Shown here: one piece after another, positions 46,134 to 55,744 of the stretch
Layout: each line of letters begins with the position of its first letter
How positions within the stretch are numbered: the first letter of the stretch is position 1
From: Shewanella sp. ANA-3
GTDB taxonomy: Bacteria; Pseudomonadota; Gammaproteobacteria; Enterobacterales; Shewanellaceae
Reading direction: 5' to 3'
DNA length: 64,000 nucleotides
Assembly (NCBI RefSeq): GCF_000203935.1
Contig: NC_008577.1
Location: 3,658,001-3,722,000 of the forward strand
Notes under the pieces: generated by a model
The model's database searches: none
What the model was told of the DNA's origin: nothing
The model's input: only the letters and a program-made list of their open reading frames with translations
Position numbers and translations under genes: made by a program

Positions 46134-46552
46134 CGAGTAAACTCCAAAAGATAGAAGGTCAAGAGCCTAATTATTTTGATCTAGTTCATTTTTATTTTTG
46201 CTTCTCAGTTTAAAAAATAGCACTCAGTCACGAGATTACCAGCCTTTAAGATAGTGAATTGTTAAGCGTAAGTAAAACTTTTCACTGACTCATTTGGCGT
46301 CAATCTTCATTTTTATCTCCATCGCTGAAAGTTTGATATTTATCGCGAAACTCCATGGGGTGATAAGACAAAACTCACAATCAGCCTCGGTTAACTGGCC
46401 GACATTTTTTTACAAAAATTAATTCCAGATTAAAAATGCCCATTTCATTTGTAACAAAGTCTATTCTGCGGCGTTGTGGCATTGGTTTGCGCAGACTATC
46501 GCCTTATACTCTTGGCCTCTAACACAAAACAACAATAACGGAAGCAAGCTTT
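46134..46552. other. Divergent gap between chemoreceptor and peptide transporter
   Basis: About 420 bp, AT-rich, with no convincing gene. Promoters for both divergent genes must lie here; a TTTACA (near 46409) and a tattct (near 46462) are candidates but the spacing is not convincing. Confidence 0.4.
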
Positions 46553-48103
46553 ATGACTCTTGGTACCAATCAGGTAAGCAAGACACATTCGTTTATGACA
46601 GTGTCGCTTATCGAATTGTGGGAACGTTTTGGTTATTACGGCATGCAGGCGCTGATCGTGTACTTTATGGTGCAGCGTCTTGGCTTTGATGACTCCCGTG
46701 CAAACTTAGTTTGGAGTGCCTGTGCGGCACTGATTTACGTGTCGCCGGCCATCGGCGGTTGGGTTGGGGATAAAATTCTCGGCACCAAACGCACTATGCT
46801 GCTCGGTGCGGGGATTTTGTCGGTAGGTTATGCATTGATGACAGTGCCGACCGAAAACACTTGGTTTATGTTCTCCGCCCTTGGGGTGATTGTGGTCGGT
46901 AACGGCCTATTTAAACCCAATGCCGGTAACTTAGTCCGTAAGATTTACGAGGGTGACGATTCTAAAATCGACAGCGCCTTTACCATCTACTACATGGCGG
47001 TAAACGTAGGTTCGACCTTCTCTATGCTGTTAACGCCTTGGATTAAGGACTATGTTAACGCGCAATACGGTAACGAATTTGGCTGGCATGCCGCCTTTGC
47101 GGTGTGCTGTGTGGGCTTAATCGTCGGCTTAGGTAACTATGCCCTGATGCACAAGAGCCTCGCCAACTATGGTTCAGAGCCTGATACTCGCCCTGTCAAC
47201 AAGAAGAACTTGGCTATCGTCTTAGTCTTAGCGGCGCTTTCCGTTGTGGCTTCAGCCATTATTCTTGAATATGAAGATGTTGCTCGAGTATTCGTGTATG
47301 CCGCGGGTGTGGCGGTATTAGGAATTTTCTTCCACTTAATTCGTACCAGTGAGCCAAGTGAGCGGGCCGGCCTTATCGCAGCGCTAATCCTTACGGTGCA
47401 GACCGTCTTCTTCTTTATCTTCTATCAACAAATGTCGACCTCACTGGCTCTGTTTGCACTGCGTAACGTCGATTGGGATTTCCAAGTCTTTGGCACCCAT
47501 TTGTGGACTTGGTCTCCTGCGCAGTTCCAAGCACTGAACCCAATCTGGATCATGGTGTTAAGCCCAGTTCTGGCTTGGAGTTATTCATGGGCAGGTCGCA
47601 ACAATAAGGACTTTTCGATTGCCGCTAAGTTCGCCTTAGGTTTTGCGGTTGTCGCGATAGGCTTCTTTATCTACGGTTTTGCAGGCCAATTTGCCGTTGA
47701 GGGTAAGACCTCTTCTTGGGTGATGATTTGGGGTTATGCTTCTTACTCACTCGGCGAACTGCTGGTGAGTGGTCTTGGTTTAGCCATGATCGCCCGCTAT
47801 GTCCCCGCTCGCATGGGCGGCTTTATGATGGGCGCGTATTTCGTGGCATCGGGTATTTCACAGTACTTAGGCGGCGTTGTGGCTAACTTTGCCAGCGTGC
47901 CACAGGACTTAGTCGACCCGCTGCAAACTCTGCCAGTTTATACCAATCTATTCAATAAATTAGGTATTGCGGCCGTGGTCTGTACTTTCATCGCCTTAGC
48001 CGTATTACCTCTGATGCGCCGTTTGACCGAAAGTCATCACGCCCATAACAGTATTGAAGATAACGCTGCGGCCTCACTACGTGATGTGAAAGCCGAGCAA
48101 TAA
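46553..48103 (+). CDS. Proton-dependent oligopeptide (POT) transporter
   Basis: A 516-residue, 14-helix inner-membrane symporter for di- and tripeptides. The ExxER motif on helix 1 is present (ELWERFGYYG, with Glu21, Glu24 and Arg25), and the PTR2 signature GNGLFKPNAGNLVRKIY and later FYQQMSTSLALF are clear. GGAAG precedes the ATG. It resembles E. coli DtpA/DtpB but I cannot assign one. It is monocistronic, with a terminator 34 bp downstream. It complements the S9 peptidase elsewhere in the window in a peptide-using lifestyle. Confidence 0.95.
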   Translation: MTLGTNQVSKTHSFMTVSLIELWERFGYYGMQALIVYFMVQRLGFDDSRANLVWSACAALIYVSPAIGGWVGDKILGTKRTMLLGAGILSVGYALMTVPTENTWFMFSALGVIVVGNGLFKPNAGNLVRKIYEGDDSKIDSAFTIYYMAVNVGSTFSMLLTPWIKDYVNAQYGNEFGWHAAFAVCCVGLIVGLGNYALMHKSLANYGSEPDTRPVNKKNLAIVLVLAALSVVASAIILEYEDVARVFVYAAGVAVLGIFFHLIRTSEPSERAGLIAALILTVQTVFFFIFYQQMSTSLALFALRNVDWDFQVFGTHLWTWSPAQFQALNPIWIMVLSPVLAWSYSWAGRNNKDFSIAAKFALGFAVVAIGFFIYGFAGQFAVEGKTSSWVMIWGYASYSLGELLVSGLGLAMIARYVPARMGGFMMGAYFVASGISQYLGGVVANFASVPQDLVDPLQTLPVYTNLFNKLGIAAVVCTFIALAVLPLMRRLTESHHAHNSIEDNAAASLRDVKAEQ

Positions 48104-48136
48104 TCCTCCGACTCACATACGCCATATGTGAGCGCT

Positions 48137-48174
48137 AAAAACTGCCGACAAGCCCCGCTTGCGGCAGTTTTTTT
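48137..48174 (+). terminator. Terminator of the POT transporter gene
   Basis: An 11-bp stem (aaaaactgccg 48137-48147, cggcagttttt 48162-48172) with an inner caag/cttg pairing is followed by T-run. Confidence 0.85.
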
Positions 48175-48473
48175 ATACCTTTAGGTTACTGCTCATCACC
48201 AAACAATCTGAACTTTCTGTGCCGACTTTTCATGCATTGGCTTGGGATAAGGCTTTCCACCCTGTTTGCAAAACTAAGATGTTCGGTTCCAATTTTAGGG
48301 CAGTGTTAAGTTTAAGCCTTGAGCTTGTTTATCATTGATACGTCACCATATCCTAGGGTAAGACTCCATCAGCACTAACAGAGCAATCGCTTTAGCACCC
48401 ACCACATTCATCCGTGTGAGGCCAAATAAAGCCGCTGCCACAGAGCTGACTCACGCAAAGAGGCGCTTAATTT
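48175..48473. other. Promoter-proximal gap before the LLM oxidoreductase
   Basis: About 300 bp without a gene. No regulator site was recognised. Confidence 0.35.
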
Positions 48474-49523
48474 ATGGCTATATCATCGACTTCAACATCT
48501 GCCACCCCATCGCAGGCAGTGACTAAATCTCCCCTAGCGGATATTCCCTTTTCACTCTTAGAGCTCGCCCCCGTACGCCAAGGCGCGAGCATCGGAGACA
48601 CGCTACGCGCCAGCCTACAATACGCTAAGGTGGCCGATGACTTAGGTTTTAATCGATTCTGGTTTGCCGAGCACCACAATATGCCCGGTATCGCCAGCGC
48701 CGCGACATCGGTGTTAATTGGCTATATTGCCGAGAATACTAAACGCATTCGCGTCGGCGCGGGTGGGATTATGCTGCCCAACCATGCGCCCTTAGTGGTT
48801 GCCGAGCAGTTTGGTACACTCGAAAGCCTTTATCCTGGTCGTATCGATTTAGGACTTGGCCGCGCACCGGGCAGCGATCAAATCACCAGCCGCGCCCTTA
48901 ACCGCGATATGAGCCGCGCGGAGCAATTTCCCGCCGAGGTGAGCGAGTTACAAACCTTACTCGGCGACTACAATGGCCGTCATCCCGTAAGAGCGATTCC
49001 CGGCGAAGGCACCCATGTGCCGATTTGGCTACTCGGCTCTAGCCTCTTTAGCGCCCAGCTTGCGGCACAGCGCGGCTTACCCTATGTCTTTGCAGGGCAT
49101 TTTGCGCCCAGATTCCTCTACGATGCGATAGAGATTTACCGCCGCGACTTTAAGCCATCTAAGGTGTTGGATAAGCCCTATGTCATGCTTGGCCTGCCAC
49201 TTATCGCCGCCGAGACAGACGCCGAAGCAGAATACTTAAGCACCACCTCCAAGCAACGGGTGCTTGCGCTGATCCGTGGTGAACCGCTTTGGTTAAAACC
49301 GCCCGTAGACAGCATGGATGGCCTGTGGAGCGAGCAGGAAAAAACCTATGTCGATAACTTCTTAGGCTTATCCGTCACCGGTGGCCCCACCAGCATCAAA
49401 CACCGCTTAGAGATGATAGTGAAGGAGTTAGGTGTCGATGAGTTTATCTTTACCAACGATTTGTATGATCAGGACAAACGTGAGCGAGCGCTGCAAATCC
49501 TAATGGAGATAAAAGGCTCTTAA
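48474..49523 (+). CDS. LLM-class flavin-dependent oxidoreductase (luciferase-like)
   Basis: A 349-residue TIM-barrel protein of the bacterial luciferase-like family, closest to the YhbW/MsnO8 group in pattern: PFSLLELAPVRQGAS, DDLGFNRFWFAEHHNMPGIAS, VGAGGIMLPNHAPLVVAEQFG and GLGRAPGSDQ. The family reduces or oxidises substrates with FMN; many members have no known substrate. It is bracketed by terminators of its neighbours, so it is probably monocistronic. The unusual Ser/Thr-rich first 20 residues before the conserved start may be a real extension or a misplaced start. Confidence 0.9.
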   Translation: MAISSTSTSATPSQAVTKSPLADIPFSLLELAPVRQGASIGDTLRASLQYAKVADDLGFNRFWFAEHHNMPGIASAATSVLIGYIAENTKRIRVGAGGIMLPNHAPLVVAEQFGTLESLYPGRIDLGLGRAPGSDQITSRALNRDMSRAEQFPAEVSELQTLLGDYNGRHPVRAIPGEGTHVPIWLLGSSLFSAQLAAQRGLPYVFAGHFAPRFLYDAIEIYRRDFKPSKVLDKPYVMLGLPLIAAETDAEAEYLSTTSKQRVLALIRGEPLWLKPPVDSMDGLWSEQEKTYVDNFLGLSVTGGPTSIKHRLEMIVKELGVDEFIFTNDLYDQDKRERALQILMEIKGS

Positions 49524-49540
49524 GCGTTAAACCACGCCAT

Positions 49541-49568
49541 AAAAAATCCCGCCTAAGCGGGATTTTTT
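49541..49568. terminator. Bidirectional terminator LLM gene / gabT
   Basis: A 12-bp stem (aaaaaatcccgc 49541-49552, gcgggatttttt 49557-49568) with loop ctaa lies between the convergent genes. Confidence 0.9.
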
Positions 49569-49575
49569 ATATCTG

Positions 49576-50853
49576 TTAACCTTTTAACACGGCATCGAAG
49601 CAGGACTTAAGAATGCCCAGCCCTGCGGCAAGCTGCTCGTCTGGAACTGTTAATGGCACCAATATACGCAGCACGTTACCGTAGGTACCACAGGACAGGA
49701 GGATCAAACCTCGGTTTCTTGCCTCGGCTAAAATTTGGGCACAGTACTGAGGCGCGGGTTTGCCCTCTTCCATCAATTCAATAGCGATCATCGCCCCTAG
49801 ACCACGCACATCGGCAATTTGCGGATGTTCAACCTGCATAGTATTTAGCGCCGACTTAATCCGCTCGCCAATTGCATTGGCACGTTCAAGCAGCTTTTCC
49901 TCTTCAAACACTTCGAGTACGGCGAGCGCTGCCGCACAGGCCAGCGGATTACCGCCGTAGGTGCCACCAAGGCCACCGGGACCGATGGCATCCATGACTT
50001 CAGCTTTACCCGTAATACCTGAAAGGGGGAAGCCACCGGCAATAGATTTCGCAAAGGTGGTGATATCGGCGCTCACGCCCATTTGCTCCATAGCAAAGAA
50101 GGTTCCTGTGCGACCCGCACCCGTTTGCACTTCATCGGCGATCAGCATAATGCCTTCGCGGTCGCAAAGCGCACGTAAACGTTGCATAAACTCTGGCGAT
50201 GCGGCATAAAACCCACCCTCGCCCTGCACAGGCTCGAGGATGATGGCCGCGATATTGCTCGGCTCAGCATCATTTTTAAAGATGCGTTCGATAGAGGCCA
50301 TCGCATCATCATCGGACACGCCGTGCAGCGCACAGGGGAACTCGGCGCGGAACACATTGGCCGACATTAATCCCATACCTTTACTGTAAGGCGCGACCTT
50401 TCCCGTTAACGCCAGTGCCGCCATAGTGCGACCATGGTAACCCGAGGTAAAGGCAATCACCCCCGCCCGCTTAGTGTATGCACGAGCAACTTTAACCGCG
50501 TTTTCAACGGCCTCTGAGCCGCTGGTGAATAAGGCTGTCTTCTTGGCAAAATCTCCCGGCACTAACTGATTCAGTTTTTCACAGACTTGAATATAACTTT
50601 CGTAGCCAAGCACCATAAAACAGGTGTGGGAGAAATCCTCAAGCTGCGCCGCAACGGCCGCCTTCACCTTAGGATGTAAATGCCCAGTGTTAAGCACAGC
50701 AATACCACCCGCAAAGTCGATAAACTCTCGACCTTCCACATCCCACACGGTCGCGTTTTCGGCGCGAGCAGTAAAAACAGGATGAATTTGACCAACACCG
50801 CCTGCGACTGCGGCTTGGCGACGTGCCATCAATGAATCATTGGTTGTGCTCAT
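49576..50853 (-). CDS. gabT: 4-aminobutyrate aminotransferase
   Basis: A PLP enzyme moving the amino group of GABA to 2-oxoglutarate to give succinate semialdehyde. The 425 residues contain SGSEAVENAVKVARAYT, the LIADEVQTGAGRTG stretch and the Schiff-base Lys269 (ITTFAKSIAGG). It follows gabD by 102 bp and works as the pathway exit with it. The neighbourhood (puu and pot genes) argues for GABA as substrate, though related enzymes also accept 5-aminovalerate or putrescine-derived amines. Confidence 0.95.
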   Translation of the reverse strand: MSTTNDSLMARRQAAVAGGVGQIHPVFTARAENATVWDVEGREFIDFAGGIAVLNTGHLHPKVKAAVAAQLEDFSHTCFMVLGYESYIQVCEKLNQLVPGDFAKKTALFTSGSEAVENAVKVARAYTKRAGVIAFTSGYHGRTMAALALTGKVAPYSKGMGLMSANVFRAEFPCALHGVSDDDAMASIERIFKNDAEPSNIAAIILEPVQGEGGFYAASPEFMQRLRALCDREGIMLIADEVQTGAGRTGTFFAMEQMGVSADITTFAKSIAGGFPLSGITGKAEVMDAIGPGGLGGTYGGNPLACAAALAVLEVFEEEKLLERANAIGERIKSALNTMQVEHPQIADVRGLGAMIAIELMEEGKPAPQYCAQILAEARNRGLILLSCGTYGNVLRILVPLTVPDEQLAAGLGILKSCFDAVLKG

Positions 50854-50955
50854 TTAGTATTCCTTGCTCGCGTGCCTAACTTGGCTATACACAAATGTCG
50901 ATAACAATGCCTATGCCCAAAGGGCTACCACTGGCGGTCTATCCCAAACTGATGC

Positions 50956-52404
50956 TTAAACAGACATGCAGATATATTTGATTTCTAAATATTCTTCGAT
51001 GCCGAACTTAGAGCCTTCTCGACCGAGCCCTGAGGATTTCATTCCGCCAAACGGCGCGACTTCGGTGGAAATCAAGCCAGTGTTGACGCCCACCATGCCG
51101 TATTCCAATGCCTCGGTCACTTTCCACACGAGTGAGATATCACGGCCATAAAAATAAGCCGCTAATCCAAACTCGGTATCATTGGCTTGCTTAATCACAT
51201 CGTCCACATCGGTAAACTTAAACAGCGGCGCCAGTGGGCCAAAGGTTTCTTCACGGGCAACGCGCATACTGCTATCGACATTCGTCAGTACCGTTGGCTC
51301 GAAGAAGTTGCCACCTAAGCTATGGGGCTTACCGCCCGCAACCACAGTCGCCCCTTTGCTGAGCGCATCCTCAAGATGGCTCTGGACTTTTTCGACCGCC
51401 GCGCAATTGATAAGCGGTCCCGTAGTTACGCCCTCGCCAATGCCCTCACCCACCTTTAATTTACCCACGGCAATACTGAGCTTGCGAGCAAATTCGTCAT
51501 ACACGCCCGCCTGAACATAAATGCGGTTAGCGCAGACGCAGGTTTGCCCCGCATTGCGATACTTAGCGATCATCGCGCCTTCGACCGCCGCATCGATATT
51601 GGCATCGTCGAATACGATAAATGGCGCGTTACCGCCTAATTCTAAAGATAATTTCTTCAGTGTCGGCGCGCATTGTTCCATCAACTTAATGCCCACCTGG
51701 GTCGAGCCGGTGAAAGACAACTTACGCACAACTGGATTGCTGCACATCTCATTACCAATGCCGATGGCATCGCCAGTGATCACGCTGAATACCCCAGCGG
51801 GGATCCCCGCACGCTCGGCAAGCACAGCTAAGGCTAATGCAGTAAAAGGCGTTTGCGGTGCAGGTTTCACCACCATAGTACAACCCGCTGCCAGTGCTGG
51901 CGCGGCTTTACGAGTGATCATCGCAGCAGGGAAGTTCCAAGGGGTAATAGCCGCAGTCACGCCCACGGGCTGCTTGATCACCATGATACGTTTATCGCCC
52001 TGATGCCCAGGAATCGTATCGCCATAGACGCGCTTCGCCTCTTCGGCGAACCATTCGATAAAAGAGGCGGCGTAGGTGACTTCACCCTTAGCTTCTGCAA
52101 GGGGCTTGCCCTGCTCAGAGGTCATCATTAACGCTAAATCATCACTATTTTCATTGAGTAACTCAAACCAACGACGCAGCTTGACACCACGCTCTTTTGC
52201 GGTTAATGCTCGCCATGCGGGCAAGGCCGCTTCGGCTGCCGCAATTGCCGCTTGAGTTTCGGCTTGCCCCATCACAGGAACACTAGCGATCACCGCGCCC
52301 GTCGCGGGATTGGCGATAGCGACAGTTTCTTTTGACTGCGCATCGCACCACTGACCATTGATATAACATTGCTGACGCAGCAGACTCGGGTCTTTTAACA
52401 ACAC
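50956..52404 (-). CDS. gabD: Succinate-semialdehyde dehydrogenase (GabD type)
   Basis: This NAD(P)-dependent aldehyde dehydrogenase oxidises succinate semialdehyde to succinate. GTG 52404 starts the 482-residue frame, with GAGG 8-9 nt before. The catalytic pair is Glu255 (LELGGNAPF) and Cys289 (GQTCVCANR, with Cys291 as in the redox-switch GabD). No separate PuuC gene for the gamma-glutamyl-aldehyde step is visible in the window, so this enzyme might also do that job, or puuC is elsewhere. A perfect 8-bp hairpin (52423-52442) sits just before its ribosome site. Confidence 0.93.
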   Translation of the reverse strand: MLLKDPSLLRQQCYINGQWCDAQSKETVAIANPATGAVIASVPVMGQAETQAAIAAAEAALPAWRALTAKERGVKLRRWFELLNENSDDLALMMTSEQGKPLAEAKGEVTYAASFIEWFAEEAKRVYGDTIPGHQGDKRIMVIKQPVGVTAAITPWNFPAAMITRKAAPALAAGCTMVVKPAPQTPFTALALAVLAERAGIPAGVFSVITGDAIGIGNEMCSNPVVRKLSFTGSTQVGIKLMEQCAPTLKKLSLELGGNAPFIVFDDANIDAAVEGAMIAKYRNAGQTCVCANRIYVQAGVYDEFARKLSIAVGKLKVGEGIGEGVTTGPLINCAAVEKVQSHLEDALSKGATVVAGGKPHSLGGNFFEPTVLTNVDSSMRVAREETFGPLAPLFKFTDVDDVIKQANDTEFGLAAYFYGRDISLVWKVTEALEYGMVGVNTGLISTEVAPFGGMKSSGLGREGSKFGIEEYLEIKYICMSV

Positions 52405-52422
52405 AGGAAATTCCTCTCGCTG

Positions 52423-52442
52423 CGAGGTAATGCCTTACCTCG
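52423..52442 (-). promoter_or_regulatory. Intercistronic hairpin before gabD
   Basis: cgaggtaa (52423-52430) and ttacctcg (52435-52442) with loop tgcc form a perfect 8-bp stem in the puuB-gabD gap, 4 nt from the gabD ribosome site. It has no T-run on the minus strand, so it looks like a stabiliser or translational element rather than a terminator. Confidence 0.45.
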
Positions 52443-52460
52443 TATAAAAAATTAAATAAA

Positions 52461-53747
52461 TTAGATACCTAATTTGTCTCTTAGACTGTAATACCATGCT
52501 CCCAGCGCACTAAAAGGCACACGTAAGGCGTGACCGCCGGGGAAGGGATAATGGGGCAGCGCCGCAAAAGCATCGAAACGCGTGGCTTGACCATTGAGCA
52601 TTTCGGCAATTAACTTGCCTGCCAAGTGGGTATAAGTGACGCCATGTCCACTACAACCCTGTGAATAATAGATGTTTTTACCAATACGGCCGACCTGTGG
52701 TAAACGCGATAAGGTCAATAAAAAGTTACCCGTCCAGGCATAATCAACCTTAACCCCTTTTAACTGTGGGAAGGTTTTGAGCATATTCGGGATAATCAGG
52801 GATTCGATATCCGCGGGATCGCGGGCACCATACACGACACCACCGCCGTAGATCAGACGCTTGTCACCAGACAGCCTAAAATAATCGAGCAGATAGTTAC
52901 AATCTTCGACGCAATAATCTTGAGGTAACAGGCTTGCGGCCAGCTCTTCGTCTAAGGGTTCTGTGGTGATCACCTGGGTGCCACAGGGCATTGATTTAGC
53001 TTGTAATTCAGGCATGAGTTTACCTAGGTAAGCGTTACCCGCCACCACCACAAACTTGGCTTTTACGCTGCCCTTAGCGGTGTGCACCACAGGACTATCG
53101 CCTTCGTCGACCCGCAATACTGCTGAGTCTTCAAAAATTTTTCCGCCGAGGGATTCTACCGCACGGGCTTCACCCAAGGCTAAATTCAGCGGATGAATAT
53201 GACCGCCGCTCTTATCTAACATACCGCCGACATAGCGCTCAGTATTTACCACAGAGCGAATGCTGTTTGCATCGAGCAGCTCCAGCTTGCCCACGTGGCC
53301 ATGGCTTTCCCATAATTGCTTTTGATGGCGTAAATGGCCCATTTGCTTTTCGTTCATCGCCGCAAATACACCGCCATCCTTTAGATCGCAATCAATATTG
53401 TACTTAGCGATACGTTCACGGATGATACGCCCGCCCTCGAAGGCCATTTGACCGAAAAGCTTGGCTTGTTCTTTGCCAACGGTTTTTTCAATGGTATCAA
53501 TGTCACGGCTATAGCTGTTGACGATTTGTCCGCCATTACGCCCCGAGGCTCCCCAGCCAATTCGCGCCGCTTCAAGCACCACCACACTAAAACCCGATTC
53601 GAGTAAATGCAGTGCGGCAGATAGGCCTGTGTACCCCGCGCCAATCACACAAACATCGGCTTCAATCGATTCCTGTAAACGCGCGCGCTCAACCTTATCG
53701 TTGGCCGATGCCGCATAATATGATCCAGTGTGAGGTATGGCTGACAT
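52461..53747 (-). CDS. puuB: FAD-dependent gamma-glutamylputrescine oxidoreductase
   Basis: A 428-residue DadA-fold oxidase with the FAD dinucleotide motif GAGYTG (36-41) and GWGASGRNGGQIVNSYSRD. The C-terminus ends PHYPFPGGHALRVPFSAL. In the puu pathway it oxidises gamma-glutamylputrescine to the aldehyde, releasing peroxide. It lies 57 nt before gabD and has an ATGAACAT-type box upstream, so it appears to be PuuR-controlled. A paralogue with clear similarity is at 62060. Confidence 0.9.
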   Translation of the reverse strand: MSAIPHTGSYYAASANDKVERARLQESIEADVCVIGAGYTGLSAALHLLESGFSVVVLEAARIGWGASGRNGGQIVNSYSRDIDTIEKTVGKEQAKLFGQMAFEGGRIIRERIAKYNIDCDLKDGGVFAAMNEKQMGHLRHQKQLWESHGHVGKLELLDANSIRSVVNTERYVGGMLDKSGGHIHPLNLALGEARAVESLGGKIFEDSAVLRVDEGDSPVVHTAKGSVKAKFVVVAGNAYLGKLMPELQAKSMPCGTQVITTEPLDEELAASLLPQDYCVEDCNYLLDYFRLSGDKRLIYGGGVVYGARDPADIESLIIPNMLKTFPQLKGVKVDYAWTGNFLLTLSRLPQVGRIGKNIYYSQGCSGHGVTYTHLAGKLIAEMLNGQATRFDAFAALPHYPFPGGHALRVPFSALGAWYYSLRDKLGI

Positions 53748-53760
53748 GATGTTCCCTTGA

Positions 53761-53780
53761 TTTTTATGTTCATTATTTTA
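53761..53780 (-). promoter_or_regulatory. PuuR-like operator before puuB
   Basis: On the minus strand the sequence reads AAAATAATGAACATAAAAA, containing the ATGAACAT core seen in E. coli PuuR sites (from memory). It begins 14 bp upstream of the puuB start. Confidence 0.6.
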
Positions 53781-53940
53781 AACAACTATCACATCCTACA
53801 CCTTCAAATCGGGAAACACTAGCCATAAAAGCACAATAATTTACACAATGTTTGATATTTCAAACAAAGTATCTTTACTGCCTTAAACGGATTTGAAATT
53901 GAATGTGGAGGTACAAATAAGAAGACTTGGAGGGAGAAAG

Positions 53941-53972
53941 AAGGATGACCTTGGCAATCAGGCCATCCTTTT
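53941..53972 (-). terminator. Terminator of the pot operon
   Basis: An imperfect stem (aaggatgacc 53941-53950, ggccatcctt 53961-53970, one mismatch) lies between potI and puuB. T-rich sequence follows on both strands. Confidence 0.5.
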
Positions 53973-54026
53973 GTCGCTAAGCACTTTTGACTACGTGCTT
54001 ACCACTAATAACTGCATCCTAGCGTA

Positions 54027-54842
54027 TTAGTTCAACGGCATACGCTCACGTTTTTCGGCGCGTCTTGCCATATACCAAGACAAGAAAGCGATTAACGACA
54101 CACATAGAATGATAAGTGTTGCCAAGGCGTTGATCTTAGGCGATACCCCCAAGCGCACCGAGGAAAACACCACCATAGGTAAGGTGGTTGCACCTGGGCC
54201 TGAGGCAAAGCTTGCGATCACTAAGTCATCGAGTGACAGACTAAAGGATAACAACCAGCCCGCCACTAATGCCGGTGAAATCATGGGCACAGTGATCAGG
54301 AAGAAGGTTTTAAGCGGCGTAGCGCCTAAATCCATTGCCGCCTCTTCGATTGACATGTCTAACTCACGCAATCTTGACGACACCACCACAGCCACATAGG
54401 CCGCACAGAAGGTTGAATGGGCAATCCATACTGTCACCATGCCGCGCTCTTTCGGCCAACCTAAGAGATCCGCCATATGCACAAATAGCAGCAGCAGTGA
54501 CAGACCCGTGATCACCTCAGGCATCACCAAAGGCGCAGTGATCATGTTCGACAAAGTGAGCTTGGCCCAGGAGCGCTTAAACCGCGTCATCACAAAGGCG
54601 GCCATAGTGCCGATAATCACCGCCATGGTTGAGCTGTAAAACGCAATCCGAAGGCTGGTCCACACCGCATCGAGAATTTGCTGATCGGCAAATAACTCGC
54701 CGTACCATTTAGGTGAAAACCCGCCCCACACTGTCACTAACTTAGATTCGTTGAACGAATAAATCACTAGGATCAGCATAGGTGCGTACAAGAAGAACAA
54801 GCCGAACCACAGCATCACCGAAGAAAAACTCAGCTTTTTCAT
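54027..54842 (-). CDS. potI: Putrescine ABC transporter permease PotI
   Basis: A 271-residue inner-membrane permease with six helices. The cytoplasmic loop EEAAMDLGATPLKTFFLITVP is the EAA motif that docks on the ATPase. It belongs to the PotI/PotC subfamily by sequence and by its place after potH. Its start overlaps the potH stop (ATGA-type, 54839-54842), so the two are translationally coupled. It is the last gene of potG-potH-potI, with a hairpin downstream. Confidence 0.94.
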   Translation of the reverse strand: MKKLSFSSVMLWFGLFFLYAPMLILVIYSFNESKLVTVWGGFSPKWYGELFADQQILDAVWTSLRIAFYSSTMAVIIGTMAAFVMTRFKRSWAKLTLSNMITAPLVMPEVITGLSLLLLFVHMADLLGWPKERGMVTVWIAHSTFCAAYVAVVVSSRLRELDMSIEEAAMDLGATPLKTFFLITVPMISPALVAGWLLSFSLSLDDLVIASFASGPGATTLPMVVFSSVRLGVSPKINALATLIILCVSLIAFLSWYMARRAEKRERMPLN

Positions 54843-55744
54843 AGGTCTTTCTCCAAACTACGCGCCTGATAGCGATGGAATAAGGTAATAGGAATAATCA
54901 AGAGTGCCAGCATCACAATCGCCAGTGATGAGGCCACTGGCCAGTCACGGTTATTGAAGAATTCCTGCCACAGCACTTTACCTATCATCAGAGAATCTGG
55001 GCCGCCGAGCAGCTCAGGGATCACAAACTCCCCTACCGCCGGAATAAACACCAGCATAGAACCTGCAATCACCCCGCTCTTCGATAACGGGAAAGTGATT
55101 TTCCAGAAGGTATTTAAACGGCTGGACCCTAAGTCTGATGCGGCTTCAATCAGGCTCATATCTAACTTCACTAAGGTCGCGTACAGCGGCAAAATCATAA
55201 AGGGCAAATAGGCGTAGATAATCCCGATATAGACGGCGATATTAGTGTTGAGGATTTGCAATGGATCAGAAATTATTCCTAACCACATCAATGTGTTATT
55301 GATAATCCCCGTGTTACTTAAGATCCCCATCCAGGCATAAACGCGAATTAAGAACGAGGTCCAAGAAGGTAGCATCACCAATAGCAGCAGCACGGTTTGC
55401 AACCTTGCTGGCGCACGGGCAATGGCATAGGCCATGGGATAACCAATGATCAAACAGCCAATGGTCGAAATGAGCGCCATTTTTAATGAGCTGAGATACG
55501 CGGTGTAATACAGCGAATCATCTAGCAACATCAAGTAGTTACCTAAATGCAGGAAGATGTTTAATACATCATCCGCATATTGGAAGGTCGCCTCGTAGGG
55601 CGGAATCGAAATCGCCGCCGTCGAAAAACTGATCTTAAGGACAATGGCAAAGGGCAAGGCGAAGAACAACAACAGCCAAGCGTAGGGGAAGCTAATCGTC
55701 CAGAAACGTCCCTTAAGCCATTTTAGTTTTGACTTCATCTTCAT
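54839..55744 (-). CDS. potH: Putrescine ABC transporter permease PotH
   Basis: The partner permease of PotI. I start at ATG 55744, which overlaps the potG stop as ATGA. A TTG frame open to 55777 is less likely. The 301 residues contain six helices (FPYAWLLLFFALPFAIVLKIS first) and the EAA loop IEAASDLGSSRLNTFWKITFP. The ATGA junctions potG-potH-potI show tight coupling. Specificity for putrescine is inferred from the puu context. Confidence 0.93.
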   Translation of the reverse strand: MKMKSKLKWLKGRFWTISFPYAWLLLFFALPFAIVLKISFSTAAISIPPYEATFQYADDVLNIFLHLGNYLMLLDDSLYYTAYLSSLKMALISTIGCLIIGYPMAYAIARAPARLQTVLLLLVMLPSWTSFLIRVYAWMGILSNTGIINNTLMWLGIISDPLQILNTNIAVYIGIIYAYLPFMILPLYATLVKLDMSLIEAASDLGSSRLNTFWKITFPLSKSGVIAGSMLVFIPAVGEFVIPELLGGPDSLMIGKVLWQEFFNNRDWPVASSLAIVMLALLIIPITLFHRYQARSLEKDL

